A stretch of 64,000 bases of DNA from Dechloromonas sp. (GTDB lineage Bacteria > Pseudomonadota > Gammaproteobacteria > Burkholderiales > Rhodocyclaceae). Numbering within the stretch: position 1 is the first letter of the stretch; each line of letters opens with the position of its first letter. A model generated the notes under the pieces. The model made no database searches, had not been told where the DNA came from, and was given only the letters and a program-made list of their open reading frames with translations. Shown piece by piece: positions 18,079 through 25,892 of this stretch. The position numbers were made by a program, and so were the translations under genes. Location: positions 1 to 64,000 of the forward strand of contig JAABQV010000001.1 of the NCBI GenBank assembly GCA_011391255.1, in the 5' to 3' direction.

Positions 18079-19023
18079 ATGTTCGATTGGAGAGAATACG
18101 GTAATGGCATCATCGCCTTTGATGCCGGCTATGTCCGCCCGATACTCGCGGCGATCCACCTGATTGTCGATGACGGCTGCGTGGCCCTGATCGACACCGG
18201 CAGCAACGACTCGCTGCCGAATGTCCTCGCCGCCCTCGAAAAAATTGGGCTGACGCGCGACGCCGTTGATTACGTCATCCTGACCCATATTCACCTCGAC
18301 CATGCCGGCGGCGCCGGGATGCTCATGCGCGAATTCCCCAAGGCCAAACTGGTCGTCCATCCGCGCGGTTCGCGGCACATGGCCGAGCCGTCCAAGCTGG
18401 TCGCCGGTGTGACCGCGGTCTACGGCCAGGAATACGTCGAAACCGTCTATGGCGACATTCTGCCGGTCCCCGCCGAGCGCATCATCGACGCCCATGAAGG
18501 CCTCACCCTGCAACTCGGTGGCCGTGAACTGCTGATGATCGATACGCCGGGTCACGCCAAGCACCACATCTGTATTGTCGACCAAAAGGCGAAGGCGATT
18601 TTCTCCGGTGACATGTTCGGGCTGTCGTACCGCGAATTTGACGTCGATGGCCGTCAGTTCATCATGCCGACCACCTCGCCGACGCAATTCGACCCGGCTG
18701 AAATGCGCGCTTCAATTGATCGCCTGATGAGCTTCAAGCCCGAGGCGATGTACCTCACGCACTACGCCCAACTCACGGATTTACCGGCGCAGGCTGCCAA
18801 TCTGCGTCGTCGTCTGGATGATCAAGTGGCGATCGCCGAAGCGCACGCCGCCGACGGTGAAAGCCGGCATGCGGCGATCAAGTCAGAAACCACCGCCTAC
18901 CTGCTCGCCGAACTGCGCGCGCACGGCTGCACGCTGCCGGAAGCGGTCATTCTTGAAGTGCTGGCGACTGACCTTGAACTAAACGCGCAGGGGCTGGCTT
19001 ACTGGCTGGATCATCGGGGCTGA
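18079..19023 (+). CDS. MBL-fold metallo-hydrolase
   Basis: About 314 residues. The metallo-beta-lactamase fold shows THIHLDHAGG (HxHxDH metal site), DTPGHAKHH, FSGDMFG and LTHYAQ. The C-terminal ~100 residues form a helical extension. ATG at 18079 is chosen because AAGGAG lies seven bases upstream; an in-frame TTG at 18058 is less likely. Substrate is not readable. Members of this type are often annotated as glyoxalase II-like or lactonase-like hydrolases. The gene has its own promoter space after the transglycosylase. Confidence 0.88.
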   Translation: MFDWREYGNGIIAFDAGYVRPILAAIHLIVDDGCVALIDTGSNDSLPNVLAALEKIGLTRDAVDYVILTHIHLDHAGGAGMLMREFPKAKLVVHPRGSRHMAEPSKLVAGVTAVYGQEYVETVYGDILPVPAERIIDAHEGLTLQLGGRELLMIDTPGHAKHHICIVDQKAKAIFSGDMFGLSYREFDVDGRQFIMPTTSPTQFDPAEMRASIDRLMSFKPEAMYLTHYAQLTDLPAQAANLRRRLDDQVAIAEAHAADGESRHAAIKSETTAYLLAELRAHGCTLPEAVILEVLATDLELNAQGLAYWLDHRG

Positions 19024-19136
19024 TTGGAGAAAAGGTATCCCTGATCCTGTTGTCCGCGCCTGATGCGACGGCCTATTACCCAAAGGTCGGTTTTGCGTTG
19101 GCGGACAACGCCTATGTCATTCGGCGGAAGCGTTAA
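19023..19136 (+). pseudogene. C-terminal remnant of a GNAT acetyltransferase
   Basis: Immediately after the MBL gene an open frame without a start encodes VSLILLSAPDATAYYPKVGF, then ALADNAYVIRRKR and a stop. The YYPKxGF block followed by a short basic tail is the typical end of GNAT N-acetyltransferases (the acetyl-CoA-binding helix and last strands). The N-terminal two-thirds are missing. It was probably truncated by a rearrangement that also produced the neighbouring toxin-antitoxin remnants. Confidence 0.6.
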
Positions 19137-19141
19137 TGACG

Positions 19142-19435
19142 CTAGGAAAACCGGAGCAGAGCGAGGTGCAAATGGGGCAGCATCGCTTTCATGCAACGCA
19201 GATGTCTGGGCTTCGATGGCCAGGCAATCTGTACCTGCCGATGGTGCGTAACGCAGTCGCGGAGATAAGGATTGATAAGGCTCTGGTAAGGAACCTCAGC
19301 CTCAGCTGCCATCCCCTTGAAATAAGCAACAACCTCTTCGAAAAGGCGCATCCTCACAGGCGCCTTGAGCTTCGACTCGTAAGGATTCCTGCGTAACTTT
19401 ATTTTGGAAAGGTTGTATTCAACTTTCCTGGCATC
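19142..19435 (-). pseudogene. BrnA-type antitoxin remnant, start lost
   Basis: In one minus-strand frame the sequence reads EYNLSKIKLRRNPYESKLK, then APVRMRLFEEVVAYFKGMAAEA and PYQSLINPYLRDC. This is the BrnA (CopG-like) antitoxin plan: EYDFSK start, basic linker, ribbon-helix-helix with PYQ(S/T)LIN. The frame has no usable start before the RHH: the ATG at 19434 is out of frame by a small insertion. An internal ATG (19357) could still give a 71-residue C-terminal piece. Confidence 0.6.
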
Positions 19436-19552
19436 TCACTTCCGTAATAATTGCCTTCGCGCTTGGTGGCCTTGCGGGCGGAAATGATGCAAATAGTGTT
19501 TCCGTAGTCCCTTTCGCAATGACAGACGAAAAGCAGTCTTGCTCTTGTGTGT
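19399..19552 (-). pseudogene. BrnT-type toxin remnant
   Basis: The minus-strand frame just upstream of, and overlapping, the brnA remnant reads RLLFVCHCERDYGNTI, then CIISARKATKREGNYY, and stops at 19399. This matches the C-terminal half of BrnT ribonuclease toxins (R-x-I-SARKAT-x-E). The N-terminal half is absent; the sequence upstream is the promoter region of the divergent HigBA pair. Toxin-first order and overlap are as in intact brnTA. Confidence 0.6.
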
Positions 19553-19587
19553 ATAAGCCTTGTTGTTTATACAAAATTTAATATAAT
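19550..19587 (+). promoter_or_regulatory. Promoter with operator palindrome for the HigBA-type operon
   Basis: A -35-like TTGTTG (19560-19565) and a perfect TATAAT (19582-19587) are 16 bases apart. A perfect seven-base inverted repeat TGTATAA/TTATACA (19550-19556 and 19567-19573) brackets the -35 and is the likely binding site for the XRE antitoxin. The -10 ends six bases before the ATG at 19594, so the transcript would start at or next to the start codon (leaderless). Confidence 0.65.
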
Positions 19588-19593
19588 CAGAAT

Positions 19594-19914
19594 ATGAAAC
19601 CAGTCGAATTTATTGGCAACGCCCTCGACGATTTGCGCGCCTTTCCGGAGAGCGCTCGACGTGAGGCCGGATATCAAATCGACAAATTGCAGCATGGCGA
19701 GTTACCAAACGACTGGAAGCCAATGAGTACTATCGGTGCTGGCGTTAAGGAAATTCGCATTCGGGATGCGTCGGGCGCGTTTCGGTTGATCTATGTTGCG
19801 AAGCTGGCAGATGCAATCTATGTCCTGCATTGCTTCCAGAAGAAGACAGAGCAAACCAGTGCTGCAGATATTCGTTTGGCAAAGAAGCGTTTTAACGAAC
19901 TGATAAAGGATTAA
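19594..19914 (+). CDS. RelE/HigB-type toxin (phage Gp49-like)
   Basis: A 106-residue protein of the Gp49-like/HigB toxin group. Conserved blocks are the ALDDLRAFPESARREAGYQI helix, the central GAGVKEIRIRDASGAFRLIY strand pair and the C-terminal LHCFQKKTEQTS, ending in a helical tail. These toxins are ribosome-dependent mRNA interferases. It is the first gene of a two-gene operon, two bases before the antitoxin. Its promoter implies leaderless translation. Toxin-first order is typical for HigBA. Confidence 0.85.
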   Translation: MKPVEFIGNALDDLRAFPESARREAGYQIDKLQHGELPNDWKPMSTIGAGVKEIRIRDASGAFRLIYVAKLADAIYVLHCFQKKTEQTSAADIRLAKKRFNELIKD

Positions 19915-19916
19915 TC

Positions 19917-20234
19917 ATGACCAAACAACGATTTTCAAATGTTTGGGATGCTATCGAGGATACGCCACAACAAGCCGCGAGCATGACAGCGCGCTCCGAA
20001 CTGATGCGTGCGCTGCAGTCCTGGATTGAGGCTGAAGGACTGAATCAGGCGACGGCTGCCGGCCTGTTCGGTGTCACCCAGCCACGCGTCTCTGATCTAG
20101 TTCGTGGGCGCATCAATCTATTTTCCCTTGATACCTTGATGGATATGGCGGCTGCGGCGGGTCTGTCGCCGAAAATCTCAATCAAGATGCATAGGCCAGC
20201 CAAGCGGCAGGCGACTGAGGTTGTTCACGCCTGA
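19917..20234 (+). CDS. XRE-family antitoxin (HigA-type)
   Basis: A 105-residue protein. The helix-turn-helix spans about residues 40-75 (LNQATAAGLFGVTQPRVSDL, then VRGRINLFSLDTLMDMAAAAG), matching the XRE/HigA family partnered with Gp49-like toxins. It should neutralise the toxin and repress the promoter at 19550-19587 through the palindrome there. The C-terminal basic tail (KMHRPAKRQ) is unremarkable. Confidence 0.87.
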   Translation: MTKQRFSNVWDAIEDTPQQAASMTARSELMRALQSWIEAEGLNQATAAGLFGVTQPRVSDLVRGRINLFSLDTLMDMAAAAGLSPKISIKMHRPAKRQATEVVHA

Positions 20235-20306
20235 GCGGGCAGGGTGAAAATTTGCCGCCGGTCGAAATCCGGCGCCTGCGGTCAACCGGCAAAATTGCCC
20301 AGTTTT

Positions 20307-21821
20307 TCAATCCTTAGCCTGCAGTTTGTCTGTGTTTGGGCAGTCTCGGGTCTCGTGCTGTCTCCGACCCGTCAAGCCAAGAATCCCGAATACAAGCATC
20401 AATCCCAGCGCCAGCCAATTCCCAAAGCGCGCGTAAGGCGTCATCCCGGTGTGAGCATGCACTTCGCCGCGCAGGACGCCGGTTTCGAAGGCCGGTAAGG
20501 CGGCGCTGACATTGCCCTGGGCGTCAACGATTGCGGTCATCCCGGTATTGGTCGCGCGCAGCATCGGGCGGCCGGTTTCGCTGGCGCGCATTTGGGCGAT
20601 TTGCAGGTGTTGCGCCTGCGCCAGCGAGCGGCCGAACCAGGCCGTGTTGGAGAGGTTGACGAGGATGCCGGCGGCGGGCAGGGCGCGGATGATTTCTTCG
20701 CCAAAAACATCCTCATAACAGATGTTGACCGCAACATTCTGCCCGGCTATCGCCATCGGTGGTTGCTGTTCCGGGCCGCTGGAAAATGACGACATGGGGA
20801 TGTTGGCAAAGCTCATGAACCACGCAAAGCCGACCGGTATCGTTTCGCCGAAAGGCACCAGATGCTGTTTGCTGTAAATTTGTAGCGGCGATTTGCCGAG
20901 GCTGACGGCACTGTTGAAATAACGTTCGCCGTCGCCGCTCAGGGTGCCGAGTATCAGGTCGCCGCCATGACTTTGCACCGTGCGCTTGAGGGCCGCGACG
21001 AAGTCCGGCGGTAGCCGATCAAAAAAGGCCGGGACCGCGGTTTCCGGCAAAACAATGAGCTGCGCCGGGTTCTGCGCGACCAGTTGGTAGTAAAGCTCAA
21101 GGGTGCGCAAAAAAGCTTCCGGGCGGAATTTCATTTCCTGCGGCACATTGCCCTGAATCAGCGCGACACTGACCGCTTCGCCGGATGGGCTGGTCCACGC
21201 TACTTGGCGCAGGCCGGCGCCAGTAATGACGAGCGCTGCCAGTACGGCGAGCCCAAGGCGCCAACGCAATAGAAAGGCGCCGCTGAGCGCGACCAGCAGG
21301 CTCAGTCCATGTACACCGATGAGCGGGGCGAAACCGGCCAGCGGGCTGGGGGCGGCTTGCGAGTAGCCGACTGCGAGCCACGGGAAGCCGGTAAAAATCC
21401 AGCTTCTTAGCCAGTCGACCGCAGCAATCAGCGCGGCGAATAAGATGGATTGTTGCCAGAAGCTTTCTGGTTGCCAGCGCTTGAAAACTCCGGCTGCGAG
21501 CATCGGGTACAAGGCCATGAAGGCACAAAACAGAGAGGCGGCGGGGCCGGCCAGCCACCAGGGCATGCCGCCAAAAACGCTGAGGCTGACATAGACCCAG
21601 GAAACGCCAGTGAGGAAAAAGCCGAGGCCGAAGGTCAGCCCGCTCAGCGCAGCCTGACGAACGCTGCCGGCTTCGCGCAGCATATAAAACAGGCTGGCCC
21701 AGACTAACGGCGCCAGCCAGAAGAGTCCAAAAGGGGCAAAGCAGAGAACGCCAGCGGCGCCGCTCAGCGCAGCCAGCGCGTAGCGGGCGAACGGCCGGCT
21801 AGCTGTTGAAGTCGTCAGCAC
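20307..21821 (-). CDS. lnt: Apolipoprotein N-acyltransferase
   Basis: A 504-residue inner-membrane enzyme that adds the third acyl chain to lipoproteins. Six to seven N-terminal helices are followed by a periplasmic nitrilase domain with the Glu-Lys-Cys triad: VLPETAVPAF, SKQHLVPFGE and NICYEDVF. A final C-terminal helix is present (ALGLMLVFGILGL). Length and motifs are normal. The start overlaps the corC stop by 23 bases; lnt ends the miaB-phoH-ybeY-corC-lnt series, a common gram-negative order. A GTTGACCGCAAC 12-mer lies at 20724-20735. Confidence 0.96.
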   Translation of the reverse strand: MLTTSTASRPFARYALAALSGAAGVLCFAPFGLFWLAPLVWASLFYMLREAGSVRQAALSGLTFGLGFFLTGVSWVYVSLSVFGGMPWWLAGPAASLFCAFMALYPMLAAGVFKRWQPESFWQQSILFAALIAAVDWLRSWIFTGFPWLAVGYSQAAPSPLAGFAPLIGVHGLSLLVALSGAFLLRWRLGLAVLAALVITGAGLRQVAWTSPSGEAVSVALIQGNVPQEMKFRPEAFLRTLELYYQLVAQNPAQLIVLPETAVPAFFDRLPPDFVAALKRTVQSHGGDLILGTLSGDGERYFNSAVSLGKSPLQIYSKQHLVPFGETIPVGFAWFMSFANIPMSSFSSGPEQQPPMAIAGQNVAVNICYEDVFGEEIIRALPAAGILVNLSNTAWFGRSLAQAQHLQIAQMRASETGRPMLRATNTGMTAIVDAQGNVSAALPAFETGVLRGEVHAHTGMTPYARFGNWLALGLMLVFGILGLTGRRQHETRDCPNTDKLQAKD

Positions 21822-22650
21822 CGGCTTGCGGTTTGGGCAGAACGGAAACCAGCAGGGTGTACAACCGGCGACTGTCGGCGCGCAGGACCTGGAAGCGGAT
21901 GCCCTCGATGTCTACAATTTCGTTGCGCTTTGGAACGCGCCCGAGATGACGCAAAACCAGGCCGCCAACGGTGTCGAATTCTTCATCCGAAAATTGCGTC
22001 GAGAAGGCTTCGTTGAAGTCCTCAATCTCGGTGCGCGCCTTGACCCGGTAACGGCCGGTCGAGTCGAGGCGGATGTTGTCGTGTGCCTCGTCGAAATCGT
22101 ATTCGTCTTCAATGTCACCGACGATTTGTTCGAGCACGTCTTCGATGGTGACCAATCCGGCGACGCCACCGTATTCATTGACGACGATCGCCATGTGGTT
22201 GCGCGAAACGCGGAACTCGCGCAGCAAGACGTTGAGGCGCTTGGATTCCGGGATGAAAACCGCCGGCCGCAGCCAGTCGCGCAGATCGAACTGGGGCTCA
22301 ATCTGGAGGCGCAGCAAGTCTTTTGCGAGGAGGATACCGAGCACCTTGTCGCGGTCGCCATCAACGACCGGGAAGCGCGAGTGGGCAGCCTCAATGACAA
22401 CCGGGAGAATTTCTTTCATCGGGTCATCAATGTCGATGACGTCCATTTGAGCTCGCGGAATCATCACGTCGGTGACGCGGGTGTCGGAGGCGGCGAGCGC
22501 CCCTTCGATGATGGTCAGCGCATCGGCATCCATCAAATTGCGCTCGTAGGCGCCGTGCAGGATTTCCAGAAGCTGCTCGCGGTCGTCAGGCTCGCGCAGC
22601 AGCAGGGAAGTCAGTCGTTCGATGAAGCCGGGTTTACTGTCACTGTCCAT
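21799..22650 (-). CDS. corC: CorC/YbeX-type CBS-domain protein
   Basis: A 283-residue cytoplasmic protein. A paired CBS domain (from TRVTDVMIPRAQMDVI to GLVTIEDVLEQIVGDIEDE) is followed by the CorC_HlyC domain (VGGLVLRHLGRVPKRNE). Family members are linked to Mg/Co efflux and, as YbeX, to ribosome metabolism; the latter fits its position next to ybeY. There is no transmembrane DUF21 domain, so this is the short form. It lies 5 bases after ybeY. Confidence 0.92.
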   Translation of the reverse strand: MDSDSKPGFIERLTSLLLREPDDREQLLEILHGAYERNLMDADALTIIEGALAASDTRVTDVMIPRAQMDVIDIDDPMKEILPVVIEAAHSRFPVVDGDRDKVLGILLAKDLLRLQIEPQFDLRDWLRPAVFIPESKRLNVLLREFRVSRNHMAIVVNEYGGVAGLVTIEDVLEQIVGDIEDEYDFDEAHDNIRLDSTGRYRVKARTEIEDFNEAFSTQFSDEEFDTVGGLVLRHLGRVPKRNEIVDIEGIRFQVLRADSRRLYTLLVSVLPKPQAGADDFNS

Positions 22651-22655
22651 AATGT

Positions 22656-23105
22656 TTATTCCGCATACGGGTCTGGATAACCCATGGCGGCAAGAATCTC
22701 CGTTTCTTCAGTTTCCATCGCCTGGGCATCATCGTCATTCTCATGATCCCAGCCTTGCAAATGCAGCATACCATGCACCGTCAGGTGCGCGTAATGGGCG
22801 GTCAGCGGCTTGTTCTGTTCGCCGGCTTCACGCGCGACGACATTCGGGCAGATGACCAGGTCACCATTCACCAGCGGCTCGCTTTCATAAGGAAAGGAGA
22901 GCACGTTGGTTGCGTAATCCTTGCCGCGATACTCGTTGTTCAGCGCCTGGCCTTCGTCAGCATCGACCAGACGGATCGTGATTTCGCCGCCACCGGCCAG
23001 TGCCGCCCGCGCCCAGCGCACAAAGTCAGTGCGCAAGGGTAAGCCTTCACGGTTACAGGCATATTGCACGGAGAGATTAAGTCGCTTGCTTGTCTTTGGT
23101 TTCAT
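22656..23105 (-). CDS. ybeY: Endoribonuclease YbeY
   Basis: About 149 residues from ATG 23105 (the longer frame from TTG 23114 is less likely). The zinc-binding [16 protein letters not shown] is the family signature, preceded by the conserved [12 protein letters not shown]. YbeY is a single-strand endoribonuclease for 16S rRNA 3'-end maturation and 70S quality control. The start lies inside the end of phoH, so translation is likely coupled. Confidence 0.95.
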   Translation of the reverse strand: MKPKTSKRLNLSVQYACNREGLPLRTDFVRWARAALAGGGEITIRLVDADEGQALNNEYRGKDYATNVLSFPYESEPLVNGDLVICPNVVAREAGEQNKPLTAHYAHLTVHGMLHLQGWDHENDDDAQAMETEETEILAAMGYPDPYAE

Positions 23106-24075
23106 AGGCAGCAACGATGCGCGCGACCAGCGGATGACGCACGACGTCTTCCTTCAAAAATTCGGTAAAGGCCAGGCCGCGCACGTCTTTCAAAATATCG
23201 CGCGCTTCACGCAGGCCGCTCTTGTGCCCTTTGGGCAGGTCAATCTGGGTCAGGTCACCGGTCACTACCGCCTTGGCGCCAATGCCGATGCGCGTCAGGA
23301 ACATCTTCATCTGCTCCGGCGTCGTGTTCTGTGCCTCGTCGAGGATGATGAAGGCGTGGTTCAGGGTGCGGCCGCGCATGAAGGCAAGGGGGGCGATCTC
23401 GATGGCGTGCTTTTCATAAAGCTTGCTGACGCGGTCGCTGCCCATCAGGTCGTAGAGCGCATCGTAGAGCGGGCGCAGGTAGGGGTCGATTTTTTGGGTC
23501 AGATCGCCAGGCAGAAAGCCGAGGCGTTCACCAGCTTCAACCGCCGGCCGGGTCAGGATGATGCGTTCAACCAGATCGCGCTCGAAGGCATCGACGGCGC
23601 TGGCCACCGCCAGATACGTCTTGCCGGTGCCGGCCGGGCCGATGCCGAAGGTGATGTCATGCTCCTGAATTGCCTTCAGGTAGGCAACCTGACGCGGCGT
23701 GCGGCCATGCAGTTCGGTCTTGCGTGTGACCAGTTGCGGGCCATCGACCGGGCCTTCGGCCTTGCGCGCAAAGCGGAGGCGCGGCGCGTTGGTGAATTCG
23801 ATCAGGCCGAGCTGGATTTCATCGACCGACAGCGTTCCCCGCGCCATGCCGTAAAAGTGGCGGATGGCATCGGCGGTCAACTGCGCTTTTTCGCCCAAAA
23901 TTGAAAAGCGCTCGTTGCGCCGGCGGATGGTGACATCAAAGCCGGTTTCGATCTGGCGGATGTTTTCATCGAGCGGGCCGCATAAATTGGCCAGTAAAAC
24001 GTTGTCGACCGGCGTCAGCGCGATTTCCAGCGGCTTGCTGCGCGGCGCTGGTCTGCTGGCAGCATCTGCCTTCAT
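23077..24075 (-). CDS. PhoH-like ATPase
   Basis: About 332 residues. An N-terminal KH-like region is followed by the PhoH P-loop domain: [11 protein letters not shown], the [18 protein letters not shown] block, ILDEAQN and the final [11 protein letters not shown]. It belongs with ybeY in the RNA-processing PhoH (YbeZ) group. ATG at 24075 is chosen because the longer frame starts at TTG 24099 inside miaB. The gap after the miaB stop is only four bases. Confidence 0.94.
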   Translation of the reverse strand: MKADAASRPAPRSKPLEIALTPVDNVLLANLCGPLDENIRQIETGFDVTIRRRNERFSILGEKAQLTADAIRHFYGMARGTLSVDEIQLGLIEFTNAPRLRFARKAEGPVDGPQLVTRKTELHGRTPRQVAYLKAIQEHDITFGIGPAGTGKTYLAVASAVDAFERDLVERIILTRPAVEAGERLGFLPGDLTQKIDPYLRPLYDALYDLMGSDRVSKLYEKHAIEIAPLAFMRGRTLNHAFIILDEAQNTTPEQMKMFLTRIGIGAKAVVTGDLTQIDLPKGHKSGLREARDILKDVRGLAFTEFLKEDVVRHPLVARIVAAYETKDKQAT

Positions 24076-24079
24076 GCCA

Positions 24080-25426
24080 CTAGTCTTCGCGGATGACAAT
24101 TTCGCCCCTCAGGCTGTGCGGCAGGGCGCTGGTGATGCGGACGTCGATAAAGGTGTTGATCAGGCGCGCACTGTTGGCCGAACCGGCGAAATTGACGACG
24201 CGGTTATTGTCGGTGCGCCCGGCGAGTTCGAGAACATCCTTCTTCGATACACCCTCGACCAGCACGCGCTGAATGCTGCCGACCATGGCCTGGCTGATCA
24301 CCTGCGCCTGCTCCTCAATACGCTTTTGCAGCCGGCTGAGGCGGGCGGATTTGACGGCGGGCGGCGTTGAATCTTCCATTTCCACGGCCGGCGTGCCGGG
24401 ACGCGGGCTGTATACGAAGGAAAACGAGGTGTCGAAGCCGACATCCTCGATCAATTGCATGGTCTTCTCGAAATCCTCGTCCGTTTCGCCGGGGAAGCCG
24501 ACGATGAAGTCGGAGGATAGCGAAATGTCAGGACGCGCCGCCCGCAGCTTGCGGATGATGGATTTGTATTCGAGCACCGTGTAGCCGCGTTTCATCGCCG
24601 CCAGCGTGCGATCAGCGCCGGCCTGCACCGGCAGATGCAAATGGGAAACCAGCTTGGGCACCGTCGTGTAAACATCAAACAGACGTTGCGTCATCTCGCG
24701 CGGGTGCGAGGTGGTGTAACGAATGCGCTCAATGCCGGGAATCTCGGCGATGTACTCGATCAACATCGCCAGATCGGCCTTCTCTTCAGATTCGGCCAGG
24801 TCGCCACGATAGGCGTTGACATTCTGGCCGAGCAGGGTCACCTCGCCAACACCGTGTGCGGCCAGCCCGGCGACTTCGGTCAGGATGTCGTCAAATGGTC
24901 GCGAAACTTCAGCGCCACGGGTGTAAGGAACGATGCAGAAAGTGCAAAATTTGGAGCAACCTTCCATGATCGAGACAAAAGCCGAGGCGCCTTTGACTTC
25001 GGCCGGTGGCATCGAATCAAACTTTTCAATTTCCGGAAACGAAATATCCACCGCCGCCTTGCCCTTGTTCTTGCGCTCGGCAATCAGTTGCGGCAGGCGG
25101 TGCAGGGTCTGCGGCCCGAAAACGATATCGACGTAAGGCGCGCGGGCAACAATCGCCGCACCCTCCTGACTGGCAACGCAGCCGCCAACGCCAATCACCA
25201 GATTCGGATTCAGTTGCTTCAAATGGCGCACCCGGCCAAGGTCGTGGAAGACCTTTTCCTGCGCCTTCTCGCGCACCGAGCAGGTGTTGAACAGGATGAT
25301 GTCAGCCTCTTCCGGATTGTCGGTGCGGATCATGGGTTCAGAAGCGTTGAGCACATCGGCCATTTTGTCCGAATCGTACTCATTCATCTGGCACCCGAAG
25401 GTGCGGATGAACAGTTTTTTAGGCAT
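24080..25426 (-). CDS. miaB: tRNA-2-methylthio-N6-dimethylallyladenosine synthase
   Basis: A 448-residue radical-SAM methylthiotransferase that modifies A37 of tRNAs reading UNN codons. The N-terminal UPF0004 domain has cysteines in [17 protein letters not shown] and GVGGCVA for the auxiliary cluster. The radical-SAM CxxxCxxC is CSKFCTFC, and a C-terminal TRAM domain ([11 protein letters not shown]...[11 protein letters not shown]) follows. It is the first gene of the miaB-phoH-ybeY-corC-lnt series. The tRNA-Met gene starts divergently about 180 bases away. Confidence 0.97.
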   Translation of the reverse strand: MPKKLFIRTFGCQMNEYDSDKMADVLNASEPMIRTDNPEEADIILFNTCSVREKAQEKVFHDLGRVRHLKQLNPNLVIGVGGCVASQEGAAIVARAPYVDIVFGPQTLHRLPQLIAERKNKGKAAVDISFPEIEKFDSMPPAEVKGASAFVSIMEGCSKFCTFCIVPYTRGAEVSRPFDDILTEVAGLAAHGVGEVTLLGQNVNAYRGDLAESEEKADLAMLIEYIAEIPGIERIRYTTSHPREMTQRLFDVYTTVPKLVSHLHLPVQAGADRTLAAMKRGYTVLEYKSIIRKLRAARPDISLSSDFIVGFPGETDEDFEKTMQLIEDVGFDTSFSFVYSPRPGTPAVEMEDSTPPAVKSARLSRLQKRIEEQAQVISQAMVGSIQRVLVEGVSKKDVLELAGRTDNNRVVNFAGSANSARLINTFIDVRITSALPHSLRGEIVIRED

Positions 25427-25565
25427 GGGTTATTTCGTGGTTTCGATGAAGGTCTGTTGGGTCGGGTTGTGTATCCAGATCTGCCTCGCAGGGCGGAGCT
25501 GGCAAAGCTGAGGCTAATAAAGGGTGCGTTCGCAACGATGTTGGCAAGGCTCCGAAATGAATACG

Positions 25566-25594
25566 TTGACTGAAAAACTGCTGCCTCATATAAT
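25566..25594 (+). promoter_or_regulatory. Strong sigma70 promoter of tRNA-Met
   Basis: TTGACT (25566-25571) and a perfect TATAAT (25589-25594) with a 17-base spacer lie 15 bases before the mature tRNA 5' end. This is close to consensus, as expected for a stable RNA gene. Confidence 0.85.
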
Positions 25595-25608
25595 CCGCGC
25601 CCTCGTGT

Positions 25609-25685
25609 GGTGATGTAGCTCAGTTGGTTAGAGCGGTGGATTCATAACCCACAGGTCGGCAGTTCAATTCTGCCCATCACCACCA
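25609..25685 (+). tRNA. tRNA-Met (CAU), elongator type
   Basis: A 77-base cloverleaf with encoded CCA. Acceptor arm GGTGATG pairs with CATCACC, the D arm is GCTC/GAGC, and the anticodon arm is GTGGA-TTCATAA-CCCAC. The T arm is GGCAG-TTCAATT-CTGCC and the discriminator is A. Anticodon CAU with this acceptor stem matches elongator tRNA-Met rather than initiator or tRNA-Ile2. It is the last clearly core feature before the 25.7-46.3 kb island. Confidence 0.93.
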
Positions 25686-25697
25686 TCGTTTCAAGAT

Positions 25698-25735
25698 AAA
25701 GCCGTTGCCCCGAAAGGTGCTACGGCTTTTTTCTT
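25698..25735 (+). terminator. Rho-independent terminator after tRNA-Met
   Basis: An AAAGCCGT/ACGGCTTT stem (25698-25705 with 25722-25729) is followed by a T-rich run. It ends the tRNA-Met transcript. A second perfect hairpin (GGCCTACGA/TCGTAGGCC, about 25783-25804) lies before the end of the convergent helicase gene. Confidence 0.8.
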
Positions 25736-25892
25736 TTCTGTTCCGGTGCTTTAAAAAAGATTTCACTAGCTGTTTGCGAAGCGGCCTACGATTTCTCGTA
25801 GGCCTTTGGATTTGGTGGCGTGCAGTTTACTACCGAACGACTCGCTATTGGAGCCAATGAGTAACGCTGCGGGCGTCTGCGGTTCGCTGAGA

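Noticed and set aside
25456..25573. Frame ending RRAELAKLRLIKGAFATML before tRNA-Met
   Set aside because: Reads like the end of a protein but has no start of its own and continues antisense to miaB; no family recognised.
25609..25700. tRNA-Met as attachment site of the 25.7-46.3 kb island
   Set aside because: No second copy of the tRNA 3' end was found; the island's recombinase is of the serine type, which does not need tRNA targets.
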